A stretch of DNA of 64,000 nucleotides from Marifrigoribacter sp047730175. GTDB lineage: Bacteria > Bacteroidota > Bacteroidia > Flavobacteriales > Flavobacteriaceae. Each line of letters begins with the position of its first letter. Positions within the stretch are counted from its first letter, which is position 1. The notes beneath the pieces were generated by a model, which was not told where the DNA came from, did no database searches, and saw only the letters and a list, made by a program, of their open reading frames with translations. The stretch lies in contig NZ_CP159833.1 in the NCBI RefSeq assembly GCF_047730175.1, positions 620,001 to 684,000 of the forward strand, written 5' to 3'. This document shows positions 17,894 through 26,532 of this stretch, one piece after another. A program made the position numbers and the translations under genes.

Positions 17894-17943
17894 TATTTTT
17901 GAACAAGAAAACATTTCACTTGAACCCACGTCTCGCAAAAATA
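17894..17943. promoter_or_regulatory. overlapping divergent -7 boxes between the SpoU methyltransferase and BamA-like genes
   Basis: TATTTTTG at 17894-17901 on the plus strand, and TATTTTTG at 17943-17936 on the minus strand. Both match TAnnTTTG. Each lies inside or next to the coding start of the opposite gene, so the two genes share a ~50-bp promoter/start region. Confidence 0.45.
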
Positions 17944-20502
17944 TCATTATTTTTAGTATTAACGACACTTTTATTTTCGTGTGATGCTGTTAAACACCTA
18001 AATAATGATCAATACCTTCTAACTAAAAATACTATTAAAGTAGATAGTAGCGCTGTTAAAGACGCAAAAGTATACAGTCAGTTATATCAAAAACCGAATC
18101 CGAAATTATTTACAATTCCCGTTGGATTGCATATTTATAATTTAGCAAAACAACAACCCGATTCAACGTATCAAAAATGGCTTCACAAAAAGCCAGAACG
18201 AGAAGCGCGTTTAATTAAATTTCTTTCAAAAAAGCAAGTAGATAAATTAGGAAGAAGTTATGTTGCTTTTAATAAATGGCTGCAAAAATCTGGTAATGCT
18301 CCTGTTATTATTGACGAGAAAAAAATTGAAAAATCTGTTAAACGATTAAAGGATTACTATTATAGTTTTGGCTGGTTTAATAGAGAAGTAGATTATACAA
18401 TAGAAAAAACAGATAGAAAAAGAGCATCAATCACTTATACTATTACACCGAAAAAACCATATGTAATAGATTCCATTTCAGAAAAAATAAGTTCCCCCAT
18501 AGTTGATTCATTATATAAAATGACTAAGAGTCAGTCATTTATAGAGCCCGGCAAACAATTTGCTACAAATGATTTTATAAATGAAAGGGATCGATTAACA
18601 CTACAATTCAGAAATTCTGGCTTGTATTATTTTGATCAAGATTATGTTGGTTTTGATGCAGATACTGTAAATACAGGTCATAAGGTAAATATTGATTATG
18701 TGATACCCGACAGATCATATACAAAAAATGACACCGTTTACACCGAACCTTTTAAAGCACATCATATAACTGAAGTTCGAATTGTTACTGATTTTTCATT
18801 CGCAAATAGAAATAAATCAATTGCTGATTCTACCTCATTTAATGGGTATAAGCTTTTTAATTATGAAGATTTAAAGTTTCGCCCTAAAGCAATTACGGAT
18901 GCTATAGCAATCATACCCGGTGAAATCTTTAAAGACATTGACCGAACTTTAACTTACAATCAAATTGGAGATTTACGAATATTTAAATATCCAAATATAA
19001 GTTACCAAGAAGATCCTAATGATACTACAGGAACAGGATTAATTACTACTATTTTACTTTCTCCTAGAAAGAAATACACATTCGATGTTAATTTTGATAC
19101 CTATACCTCAACCATTCAGCAATTGGGAGTTGGTTTTAGCACCTCCTTTTTAATACGAAATGTGTTTAGAGGAGCTGAAATTTTAGAAATCTCAGCTAGA
19201 GGAAGTATAGGTTCTTCAAAAGATGCTGCAGACAGTGAAAATACTTTTTTTAATATTTCTGATGTAGGAGGTGATGTAAAATTATCATTTCCTAGAATAC
19301 TTTTTCCAATAAAAACTGAACGCTGGATTCCAAAATACATGTCTCCCTCAACTTCAATTAGTATAGGGATTAACGTTCAAAACAATATTGGTTTGGATAG
19401 ACAGAATATTAATGCTTCTTTTAATTATCGTTGGAAACCTTCAAAAATTATTACCAATCGATTAGATTTAATGAATGTTCAGTATGTTAGAAACTTAAAT
19501 TCAAGCAACTATTTTAATGTGTATCAGAACTCATTTTCTCAATTAAATGAAGTCGCACAACTGAATGAACTTAATAATCCTGGCAGTATCAACCCAGATT
19601 ATTATTCTTTAAATACAAATAATGAACTCAATTTAATAATCCCAGAAGGAGCCAATAATTTCATTAATGATGCTTTAAATGGAAACATTTCAGGAATAAC
19701 AAACAGCGCTTCTAGTTTTGTGTCTATAAGAAACATAGACGAACGTAAAGAACGATTAACTGAAGACAATTTAATATTCGCTACAAGTTTTTCTTGGACT
19801 CGTGATACTCGAGAAAATTTAAACGACAAAAATTTTTCTAGGCTAAGAGGTAAAATTGAATCTGTTGGAAATTTATTAAGAGGCGTTTCAAATATTTCTG
19901 GATTAGAAAAAAATGACACTGGAAATTTTAATATTTTAGGAGTTACATTTTCGCAATATGCAAAAATTGAAGGTGAATATATAAAACACTGGGATTTAGA
20001 TCACAATAATATTTTAGCATTTCGTACTTTTGCTGGTATCGCTATCCCATACGGAAATAGTAATAGCATCCCCTTTACACGTAGTTATTTTGCAGGAGGC
20101 GCAAATGACAACAGAGGGTGGCAACCATACGACTTAGGCCCCGGAAGTAGTGGTAGCGTCAACGAATTTAATGAAGCAAATTTAAAAATAGCGTTCAATG
20201 CCGAATATAGATATACAATTATTGGAGCTATAAAAGGAGCCTTTTTTGTTGATGCAGGTAATATTTGGAATGCTATGGATAATGTCGATGATGAAGCATC
20301 TCGCTTTACAAGTTTATCAGATCTTCGAGATATAGCAGTTGCCTCAGGATTAGGATTAAGATATGATTTTGGTTTTTTTGTAATTCGCTTAGATGTTGGA
20401 TTTAAGACCTACGACCCATCAAGGATAAAGGGAGAAAGATGGTTTAAAGATTATAATTTTAGTAACGCTGTTTATAACATAGGTATTAACTATCCTTTTT
20501 AA
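17920..20502 (+). CDS. BamA/TamA-family outer membrane protein (lipoprotein form)
   Basis: About 860 aa. The N-terminus NPRLAKISLFLVLTTLLFSC is a lipoprotein signal ending in LLFSC. It continues with a periplasmic region (about residues 40-400) holding POTRA-like segments (PYVIDSISEKI, AHHITEVRIVTDFSF). A C-terminal 16-strand-type Omp85 barrel has the family motifs YFAGGANDNRGWQPYDLGPG (the [VI]RG[YF]-like L6 loop) and GLGLRYDFGFFVIRLDVGF, ending in YNIGINYPF. It is probably an outer-membrane protein insertion or translocation component. The start is uncertain: there is no ATG before the lipobox, TTG at 17920 is preferred, and TTG at 17899 lies within a -7 box. It sits downstream of porT and the methyltransferase. 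Confidence 0.85.
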   Translation: MNPRLAKISLFLVLTTLLFSCDAVKHLNNDQYLLTKNTIKVDSSAVKDAKVYSQLYQKPNPKLFTIPVGLHIYNLAKQQPDSTYQKWLHKKPEREARLIKFLSKKQVDKLGRSYVAFNKWLQKSGNAPVIIDEKKIEKSVKRLKDYYYSFGWFNREVDYTIEKTDRKRASITYTITPKKPYVIDSISEKISSPIVDSLYKMTKSQSFIEPGKQFATNDFINERDRLTLQFRNSGLYYFDQDYVGFDADTVNTGHKVNIDYVIPDRSYTKNDTVYTEPFKAHHITEVRIVTDFSFANRNKSIADSTSFNGYKLFNYEDLKFRPKAITDAIAIIPGEIFKDIDRTLTYNQIGDLRIFKYPNISYQEDPNDTTGTGLITTILLSPRKKYTFDVNFDTYTSTIQQLGVGFSTSFLIRNVFRGAEILEISARGSIGSSKDAADSENTFFNISDVGGDVKLSFPRILFPIKTERWIPKYMSPSTSISIGINVQNNIGLDRQNINASFNYRWKPSKIITNRLDLMNVQYVRNLNSSNYFNVYQNSFSQLNEVAQLNELNNPGSINPDYYSLNTNNELNLIIPEGANNFINDALNGNISGITNSASSFVSIRNIDERKERLTEDNLIFATSFSWTRDTRENLNDKNFSRLRGKIESVGNLLRGVSNISGLEKNDTGNFNILGVTFSQYAKIEGEYIKHWDLDHNNILAFRTFAGIAIPYGNSNSIPFTRSYFAGGANDNRGWQPYDLGPGSSGSVNEFNEANLKIAFNAEYRYTIIGAIKGAFFVDAGNIWNAMDNVDDEASRFTSLSDLRDIAVASGLGLRYDFGFFVIRLDVGFKTYDPSRIKGERWFKDYNFSNAVYNIGINYPF

Positions 20503-20515
20503 CACAATTATTTAT

Positions 20516-20523
20516 TATTTTTG
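20516..20523 (+). promoter_or_regulatory. putative -7 box (TATTTTTG) for fbaA-accD
   Basis: TATTTTTG matches TAnnTTTG, 17 nt before the fbaA ATG, with no obvious -33 TTG. It lies in the 37-bp gap after the BamA-like gene. Confidence 0.4.
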
Positions 20524-20539
20524 CTAAAACTAAAATTTA

Positions 20540-21607
20540 ATGAGTCATACAATTCAACCCGGAGTAGCAACAGGTAAAGAAATTCAAAAAATACATCAAT
20601 ATGCAAAGGAAAAAGGATTTGCATTACCCGCTGTAAATGTAACAGGTTCTAGTACAGTTAATGCTGTATTAGAAACAGCAGCTTCATTAAATTCTCCAGT
20701 TATCATTCAATTTTCAAATGGAGGAGCTCATTTCAATGCAGGTAAAGGCCTTTCAAATGAAAATCAACAAGCTGCTATCGCTGGAGGTGTTGCCGGAGCT
20801 AAACATGTTCATGAATTAGCAAAAGTGTACGGTGCAACTGTAATTCTTCATACAGACCATTGTGCTAAAAAATTATTGCCATGGATTGATGGTTTATTAG
20901 ATGCTGGTGAATTACATTATAAAGAAACTGGTATTCCTTTATATAGTTCTCATATGATAGATCTTTCAGAAGAACCTATCGAAGAAAACATAGAAATTTG
21001 TAAAAGATATTTAGAAAGAATGTCTAAAATAGGCATGACTTTAGAAATTGAATTAGGAATCACTGGAGGAGAAGAAGATGGTGTAGACAATAGTGATGTT
21101 GATTCATCTAAGCTTTATACGCAACCTGAAGAAGTAGCATATGCGTATGAGGAATTAATGAAAGTTAGTGACAAGTTTACAATTGCAGCAGCTTTCGGAA
21201 ATGTACACGGTGTTTACAAACCAGGAAATGTTGAGCTTACTCCTATTATATTAAAAAATTCGCAAGAATTTGTTCAGAAAAAATACAACACGGGACCTAA
21301 CCCTATTGATTTTGTTTTTCACGGCGGAAGTGGATCTTCAGTCGCAGAAATTCGTGAAGCAATTGGTTATGGTGTTATAAAAATGAATATAGATACTGAT
21401 TTACAATTTGCTTTCTCTGAAGGAGTTCGTGATTATATGAACAATAATATAGAATACCTAAGAACTCAAATTGGAAATCCTGACGGAGATGAAATTCCTA
21501 ATAAAAAATATTATGATCCAAGAAAATGGTTACGTGAAGGCGAAGCTACTTTTAGAAAAAGGCTAAAACAAGCTTTTGAAGATCTTAACAATATAAATAC
21601 ATTATAA
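20540..21607 (+). CDS. fbaA: class II fructose-bisphosphate aldolase
   Basis: 355 aa, the length of class IIA FbaA. It is a Zn-dependent aldolase for fructose-1,6-bisphosphate to DHAP and G3P (glycolysis/gluconeogenesis). Zinc and substrate residues are in recognised motifs: ILHTDHCAKKLLPW (catalytic Asp and His), EIELGITGGEEDGVD (Glu and the monovalent-ion loop), AAFGNVHGVYKPGN (His) and DFVFHGGSGSS (His and phosphate loop). NMDTDLQFAF-type segment KMNIDTDLQFAFSEG closes the active site. Gap to accD is 15 nt on the same strand, so co-transcription is likely. Confidence 0.96.
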   Translation: MSHTIQPGVATGKEIQKIHQYAKEKGFALPAVNVTGSSTVNAVLETAASLNSPVIIQFSNGGAHFNAGKGLSNENQQAAIAGGVAGAKHVHELAKVYGATVILHTDHCAKKLLPWIDGLLDAGELHYKETGIPLYSSHMIDLSEEPIEENIEICKRYLERMSKIGMTLEIELGITGGEEDGVDNSDVDSSKLYTQPEEVAYAYEELMKVSDKFTIAAAFGNVHGVYKPGNVELTPIILKNSQEFVQKKYNTGPNPIDFVFHGGSGSSVAEIREAIGYGVIKMNIDTDLQFAFSEGVRDYMNNNIEYLRTQIGNPDGDEIPNKKYYDPRKWLREGEATFRKRLKQAFEDLNNINTL

Positions 21608-21622
21608 CCAAAATTATATATT

Positions 21623-22489
21623 ATGAGTTGGTTTAAAAGAACTAAAAAAGGAATACATACTCCTACAGAAGAGAAAAAAGATGTCCCTAAAGGGCTTTGG
21701 TATAAATCTCCTACAGGAAAAGTAATAGACACTAAAGAGTTAGAAAAGAATTTTTACGTAAGCCCAGAAGATGGCTATCATGTTCGTATTGGAAGCAAAG
21801 AATATTTCGAAATATTATTTGATGACAATAAATTTAAGGAATTTGATAAAGAGATAACCTCAAAAGATCCTCTAAAATTTGAAGACACTAAAAAATATAC
21901 ACAACGTCTAAAAGATGCCACCGAAAAAACTAAATTAAGCGATGCTGTTCGTACTGCTGTTGGTAAATCAATGGGAGAAGATTTAGTTATTGCTTGTATG
22001 GATTTTGGGTTTATTGGCGGTTCCATGGGAAGTGTTGTAGGTGAAAAAATTGCAAGAGCTGCAGAATATTCATTGAAAAACAAAATCCCTTTAATGATTA
22101 TATCAAAAAGTGGTGGAGCTAGAATGATGGAAGCAGCATTATCATTAATGCAATTAGCTAAGACGAGTGTGAAACTAGCACAATTAGCAGAAGCAAAAAT
22201 CCCCTACATCTCATTATGTACTGACCCTACCACAGGAGGTACTACAGCATCATTTGCAATGTTAGGTGATATAAATATCAGTGAACCTGGAGCCTTAGTT
22301 GCTTTCGCTGGACCTAGAGTAGTTAGAGACACTACGGGAAAAGAACTTCCCGAAGGCTTTCAAAGAGCCGAATTTTTACAAGAACATGGGTTTTTAGATT
22401 TTATTACACATCGTAAAGATTTAAAAATAAGAATCAATCAGTATTTAGATTTAATACTAAATAGACCTATTAGAGTAATTAAAGCATAA
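21623..22489 (+). CDS. accD: acetyl-CoA carboxylase carboxyltransferase subunit beta, zinc-ribbon cysteines absent
   Basis: 288 aa. AccD with AccA transfers the carboxyl group from biotin to acetyl-CoA to make malonyl-CoA for fatty acid synthesis. The crotonase-like core is intact: MDFGFIGGSMGSVVGEKIARA, ISKSGGARMMEAALSLMQ, TDPTTGGTTASFAMLGD, AFAGPRVVR and EGFQRAEFLQEHGFLDFI. The N-terminal zinc ribbon found in E. coli AccD (CxxC...CxxC) is recognisable by its frame, PKGLWYKSPTGKVIDTKEL then YVSPEDGYHVR, but all four Cys are replaced. No Cys occurs before residue ~120. It is followed by a strong terminator. Confidence 0.94.
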   Translation: MSWFKRTKKGIHTPTEEKKDVPKGLWYKSPTGKVIDTKELEKNFYVSPEDGYHVRIGSKEYFEILFDDNKFKEFDKEITSKDPLKFEDTKKYTQRLKDATEKTKLSDAVRTAVGKSMGEDLVIACMDFGFIGGSMGSVVGEKIARAAEYSLKNKIPLMIISKSGGARMMEAALSLMQLAKTSVKLAQLAEAKIPYISLCTDPTTGGTTASFAMLGDINISEPGALVAFAGPRVVRDTTGKELPEGFQRAEFLQEHGFLDFITHRKDLKIRINQYLDLILNRPIRVIKA

Positions 22490-22490
22490 C

Positions 22491-22523
22491 AAAAAAAAGC
22501 TACTCAATTGAGTAGCTTTTTTT
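22491..22523. terminator. bidirectional intrinsic terminator after accD
   Basis: Stem GCTACTCAA / TTGAGTAGC (nearly no loop), eight A before and seven T after. Also usable by the convergent lipoprotein gene. Confidence 0.88.
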
Positions 22524-22539
22524 ATGAATTTATTTTTTT

Positions 22540-23373
22540 TTAATGCTGAAGTGTAATAATATATTCATTGCCATTTACAGTTAAAATAGCTGTATTATCA
22601 CAAGTTCCATCACCATAATTTAAGGTGCCTGAAATATCATTTCTACTAACATCTACCGTTCCACTTACAAAAAATTGACAAGTAGCTTCACGTCTTAAAG
22701 AATAAGTTACAAGTACAGATCTTGAAAAACCTGAACTAAAATCAGCAGTCCAATTCCCTGTCACCAAGTAAACATTATCCATCCAGGTTCCCGATCCTAC
22801 TCCTTCGACCCACTCTCTAACTCTAACTCCATCAACTGTTGCCACAAGACCGGATTCAAAAGTCACCACTATATTTTTATGCAAGGTAGATTGAGGATTA
22901 CCTGAAGCATTACTATGTTCTCTAAAAATAGTTCCTCCTCCTTCAATTCCTCTTGAATTTATATAAAAATCTTCAAAAGAATAGGTAATATTTCGGGTAT
23001 CATTTTGAATAGGTGTATATGAGATGTGGATTTTTCCAGCAACTATATTTCCATTATTTAATTCACATCCAAATCCGAAATCTAAGATGATAAAGGTTAT
23101 GTCATTTTCAGCACTTATTGTAATCTCTACACAATCTGAAAATAAACTTGTGGTAGCTCCTTTTTCCTCTTCATTTTCTATAAAAGCAGTTTCTATGATA
23201 TTAAATGCTTTTGTAGAAACTTCGTCTGTTTTAGCTGCCTGTTTACTTTGCTCTAAAGTTAAATCGGCATTTGAGTCGGTTACCTCACTTTCAGTATCTT
23301 CGCTACAAGAAGTAAACACTACTAAAACACTTAGTAAAACAACAATGGTTTTGCTTATTTTTTTTACATACAT
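22540..23373 (-). CDS. predicted lipoprotein of unknown function
   Basis: 277 aa from the ATG at 23373 (MYVKKISKTIVVLL), which gives a standard lipoprotein signal with lipobox VFTSC (Cys23). The upstream ATG at 23421 adds 16 residues that spoil the signal and is not preferred. The mature part begins with an acidic low-complexity stretch (SEDTESEVTDSNAD), followed by a beta-rich domain of about 200 residues with three spaced Cys (DCVEI, FGCELN, CQFFV, and GTCDN near the end) that may form disulfides. I do not recognise a named family. It is a monocistronic gene between the accD terminator and rpsO. Confidence 0.75.
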   Translation of the reverse strand: MYVKKISKTIVVLLSVLVVFTSCSEDTESEVTDSNADLTLEQSKQAAKTDEVSTKAFNIIETAFIENEEEKGATTSLFSDCVEITISAENDITFIILDFGFGCELNNGNIVAGKIHISYTPIQNDTRNITYSFEDFYINSRGIEGGGTIFREHSNASGNPQSTLHKNIVVTFESGLVATVDGVRVREWVEGVGSGTWMDNVYLVTGNWTADFSSGFSRSVLVTYSLRREATCQFFVSGTVDVSRNDISGTLNYGDGTCDNTAILTVNGNEYIITLQH

Positions 23374-23489
23374 GATATTAATTTTTAAAGGTTTATACCT
23401 GATAGGACTTGAAAAATGCAAAAAAGTTTTAAAACCAATTTGAATTAATAAAAATTCTCTATAATTTCTCTAATATTAATAAGATTTTG

Positions 23490-23497
23490 TATTTTTG
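23490..23497 (+). promoter_or_regulatory. putative -7 box (TATTTTTG) for rpsO
   Basis: TATTTTTG fits TAnnTTTG and is 57 nt upstream of the rpsO ATG, in the divergent gap with the lipoprotein gene. Confidence 0.42.
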
Positions 23498-23554
23498 CCG
23501 CCTGATTACCATAGCGGTAGTCTTTACATAAAAATCATTTAAATAAATATTGGA

Positions 23555-23824
23555 ATGTATTTAACACCAGAATTTAAAGAAGAAATTTTTGCAAAACACG
23601 GAAAATCTAAATCAGATACCGGTTCTGCAGAAGGACAAATTGCATTGTTCACTCATCGTATTGAGCATCTATCAGGACATCTTAAAACCAACCATAAGGA
23701 CTACAATACAGAACGTTCTTTGGTAATGTTAGTAGGAAAAAGAAGATCTCTTTTAGACTACTTAATGAAAAAAGATGTACTAAGATATCGTGCAATAGTA
23801 AAAGAATTAAAATTACGTAAGTAA
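23555..23824 (+). CDS. rpsO: 30S ribosomal protein S15
   Basis: 89 aa, exactly the family length. It binds the 16S rRNA central domain early in 30S assembly. Typical segments: the DTGSAEGQIALFTHRIEHLSGHLKTNHKDYNTERSL region (helices with the conserved Gly-Ser-Glu-Gln and His-Leu) and LVGKRRSLLDYL near the C-terminus. It is followed by its own hairpin terminator and, 353 nt later, by pnp in the classical rpsO-pnp order. Confidence 0.97.
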   Translation: MYLTPEFKEEIFAKHGKSKSDTGSAEGQIALFTHRIEHLSGHLKTNHKDYNTERSLVMLVGKRRSLLDYLMKKDVLRYRAIVKELKLRK

Positions 23825-23831
23825 TAATTGA

Positions 23832-23859
23832 ATGGGGCTTTATGCCCCATTTTATTTTT
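23832..23859 (+). terminator. intrinsic terminator after rpsO
   Basis: Stem ATGGGGC / GCCCCAT with TTTAT loop, then a T-rich tail. It separates rpsO from the pnp leader. Confidence 0.75.
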
Positions 23860-23909
23860 ATGAATTAAAAGTTCTGAATTCATTTCAGAAAAAATAGAAA
23901 AGCTACCTA

Positions 23910-23937
23910 TTGGTTTTTCATTGGTCAAGTACCTTTG
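23910..23937 (+). promoter_or_regulatory. putative promoter of pnp (TTG-N17-TACCTTTG)
   Basis: TTG at 23910-23912 and TACCTTTG at 23930-23937 (consensus TAnnTTTG). If used, the pnp transcript has an untranslated leader of about 235 nt. Confidence 0.45.
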
Positions 23938-24108
23938 TTCTTTGAATTTACACTTACAAAAAACAAACTATCTTTTGTTTGAATGAAAGAGGAAAATTAA
24001 GCATAGCTATGGTTTCTTTTTATCTTGAAATACAAGCAGAAAAGAATAAATTTATGTAAGTAATTTCATAGAATAAGTGGTATAACTACACACAACAACA
24101 CAACCGCT

Positions 24109-24164
24109 TTCGATCAAACTGTTCGAATGATGACCAAAGTATAATCCGTCTGCTCATTGCAGAC
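24109..24164 (+). other. hairpin-forming segment at the end of the pnp leader
   Basis: Two inverted repeats: TTCGA / TCGAA (24109-24127) and GTCTGC-TCATT-GCAGAC (24148-24164). The second is a 6-bp stem with a 5-nt loop ending 13 nt before the pnp ATG. The remainder of the 353-nt gap (23825-24177) holds the rpsO terminator and the promoter, and I see no ORF in it. Confidence 0.5.
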
Positions 24165-24177
24165 AAAAAAACAATGT

Positions 24178-26430
24178 ATGATTCCAAAAGTTTTTAGAGA
24201 GGTCATAGACCTTGGTGATGGAAGAGAAATTTCTATCGAAACAGGAAAATTAGCAAAACAGGCACATGGATCTGTAGTAGTACAATCAGGTAAATGTATG
24301 ATGCTTTGTACTGTAGTTTCAAACTACGAACAAAAAGACTTAAATTTTCTACCCTTAACGGTAGATTACCGTGAAAAATTTGCAGCTGCCGGACGTTATC
24401 CAGGTGGTTTCTTTAAAAGAGAAGCTAGACCTAGCGACGGTGAAGTATTAACAATGCGTTTAGTGGATCGTGTATTACGTCCTTTATTCCCAAAAGATTA
24501 TACAGCTGAAACACAAGTGATGATTCAGTTAATGTCTCACGATGAAAATGTAATGCCAGATGCAATGGCAGGATTAGCGGCTTCTGCTGCAATTCAATTA
24601 TCAGATTTCCCATTTGAATGTGCTATCTCTGAAGCTAGAGTTGGTCGTGTAAATGGCGAATTTGTTATTAACCCAACACGTGCTCAATTATTAGAATCTG
24701 ATTTAGATATGATGATTGGTGCTTCTGCCGATTCAGTAATGATGGTAGAAGGTGAAATGGATGAAATTTCTGAAGAAGAAATGGCTGATGCAATTAAATT
24801 TGCACACGAAGCTATTAAAGTTCAATGTGCTGCTCAATTAAGATTAGCTGAAGCATTTGGAAAGAAAGAAGTTCGTGAATATGACGGGGAAAGAAAAGAA
24901 GATGATTTAGCTAAGAAAATTCATGACATGGCTTATGATAAAGTGTATGCTATTGCAAAAGCTGGATCTGCTAAACATGAAAGAACTGCTGCATTTAAAG
25001 AAATTAAAGAAGATATTAAAGCAACGTTTTCCGAAGAAGAAATGGAAGATTACGGTGGTTTAGTTTCTGATTATTACCGCAAAGCTGAAAAAGCTGCAAT
25101 TCGTGATCTTACCTTAAATGAAGGATTACGTTTAGATGGTCGTAAGACTGACGAAATCAGACCAATCTGGTGTGAAGTTGATTATTTACCTTCAACACAC
25201 GGTTCTTCTGTATTTACTCGTGGAGAAACTCAAGCATTAGCTACAGTTACTTTAGGAACTTCTAGAGATGCAAACAAAATAGATATGCCATCTCATGAAG
25301 GTGAGGAAAATTTCTATTTACATTATAACTTCCCTCCTTTTTGTACAGGTGAAGCTAGACCAATTCGTGGAACCTCTCGTAGAGAAGTTGGACATGGTAA
25401 TTTAGCACAACGTGGTTTAAAAGGAATGATTCCTGACGATTGTCCTTACACAGTACGTATAGTATCTGAAGTTTTAGAATCTAACGGTTCATCTTCTATG
25501 GCTACTGTATGTGCAGGAACTATGGCTTTAATGGATGCTGGAGTGCAAATGAAAAAACCAGTTTCTGGTATTGCAATGGGATTAATCTCAGATGCTGATT
25601 CTGGAAAGTATGCGGTATTATCTGATATTTTAGGTGATGAAGATCACTTAGGAGACATGGATTTTAAAGTAACGGGTACTGCAGATGGTATCACGGCTTG
25701 CCAAATGGATATTAAAGTAAAAGGATTATCATACGAGATTTTAGTTAACGCGCTTCAACAAGCACGTGCTGGTCGTTTACATATCTTAGAGAAATTGACT
25801 GAAACAATTGCTGCACCAAATGCAGATGTTAAAGATCATGCTCCTACCATGGTAACAAGACGTGTTCCTAACGAATTTATTGGAGCCTTAATTGGACCTG
25901 GTGGAAAAGTGATTCAGGAAATGCAAAAGGAAACTGAGACGACGATCGTTATTAACGAAGATCCAATAACTGAAGAAGGAATTGTTGAAATCTTAGGTGT
26001 TGGAAGAGAAGGTATTGATGCTGTTATGGCAAAAATAGATTCTATCTTATTTAAACCAGACGTTGGGAGTATATACGAAGTTAAAGTAATCAAGATGTTA
26101 GATTTTGGTGCGGTAGTTGAATATTTGGATGCTCCAGGAAACGAAGTATTATTACATGTTTCTGAGTTAGCTTGGGAACGTACAGAAAATGTTAGCGATG
26201 TAGTAAACATGGGTGATGTTTTTGACGTGAAGTACTTTGGTATTGACAAACGTACTCGTAAGGAGAAAGTATCTCGTAAAGCGATCTTACCAAAACCTGA
26301 AGGTTTTGTAGAGAGACCACCAAGAGACGATAAGCGTTCTGGTGGACGTGATAGCAGAGGTAGAGATAATCGCGGACGTGATAACAGACGTGACGATAGA
26401 AAGCCTAGAGAAGATAAGAAAGAAGAATAA
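24178..26430 (+). CDS. pnp: polynucleotide phosphorylase
   Basis: 750 aa from the ATG at 24178 (MIPKVFREVIDLG). A TTG start at 24157 would place the start within the leader hairpin. It is a 3'-to-5' phosphorolytic exoribonuclease of mRNA decay. Domain order: RNase PH 1 (~1-230, VVVQSGKCMMLCTVV), alpha-helical linker, RNase PH 2 (~320-560, with FTRGETQALATVTLG, the phosphate site NGSSSMATVCAGTMALMDAG and the DILGDEDHLGDMDFKV catalytic acidic residues), KH domain (FIGALIGPGGKVIQEM, ~575-635), S1 domain (~640-710). The tail is an unusual Arg/Asp/Gly-rich stretch (RGRDNRGRDNRRDDRK), which may add RNA binding. It is followed by a strong terminator. Confidence 0.96.
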   Translation: MIPKVFREVIDLGDGREISIETGKLAKQAHGSVVVQSGKCMMLCTVVSNYEQKDLNFLPLTVDYREKFAAAGRYPGGFFKREARPSDGEVLTMRLVDRVLRPLFPKDYTAETQVMIQLMSHDENVMPDAMAGLAASAAIQLSDFPFECAISEARVGRVNGEFVINPTRAQLLESDLDMMIGASADSVMMVEGEMDEISEEEMADAIKFAHEAIKVQCAAQLRLAEAFGKKEVREYDGERKEDDLAKKIHDMAYDKVYAIAKAGSAKHERTAAFKEIKEDIKATFSEEEMEDYGGLVSDYYRKAEKAAIRDLTLNEGLRLDGRKTDEIRPIWCEVDYLPSTHGSSVFTRGETQALATVTLGTSRDANKIDMPSHEGEENFYLHYNFPPFCTGEARPIRGTSRREVGHGNLAQRGLKGMIPDDCPYTVRIVSEVLESNGSSSMATVCAGTMALMDAGVQMKKPVSGIAMGLISDADSGKYAVLSDILGDEDHLGDMDFKVTGTADGITACQMDIKVKGLSYEILVNALQQARAGRLHILEKLTETIAAPNADVKDHAPTMVTRRVPNEFIGALIGPGGKVIQEMQKETETTIVINEDPITEEGIVEILGVGREGIDAVMAKIDSILFKPDVGSIYEVKVIKMLDFGAVVEYLDAPGNEVLLHVSELAWERTENVSDVVNMGDVFDVKYFGIDKRTRKEKVSRKAILPKPEGFVERPPRDDKRSGGRDSRGRDNRGRDNRRDDRKPREDKKEE

Positions 26431-26451
26431 TTTTTTAATTCTTACTATATT

Positions 26452-26486
26452 TAAAAGCCCATCAAATTTTTGATGGGCTTTTTTTT
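26452..26486. terminator. intrinsic terminator after pnp
   Basis: Stem AGCCCATCAAA / TTGATGGGCT with a short T loop and eight T after it. The A-rich left flank makes it bidirectional. Confidence 0.87.
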
Positions 26487-26532
26487 ATATCTTTAATTAT
26501 TCTATTTTAATTTCAGGAATTAAAAACAGTTA

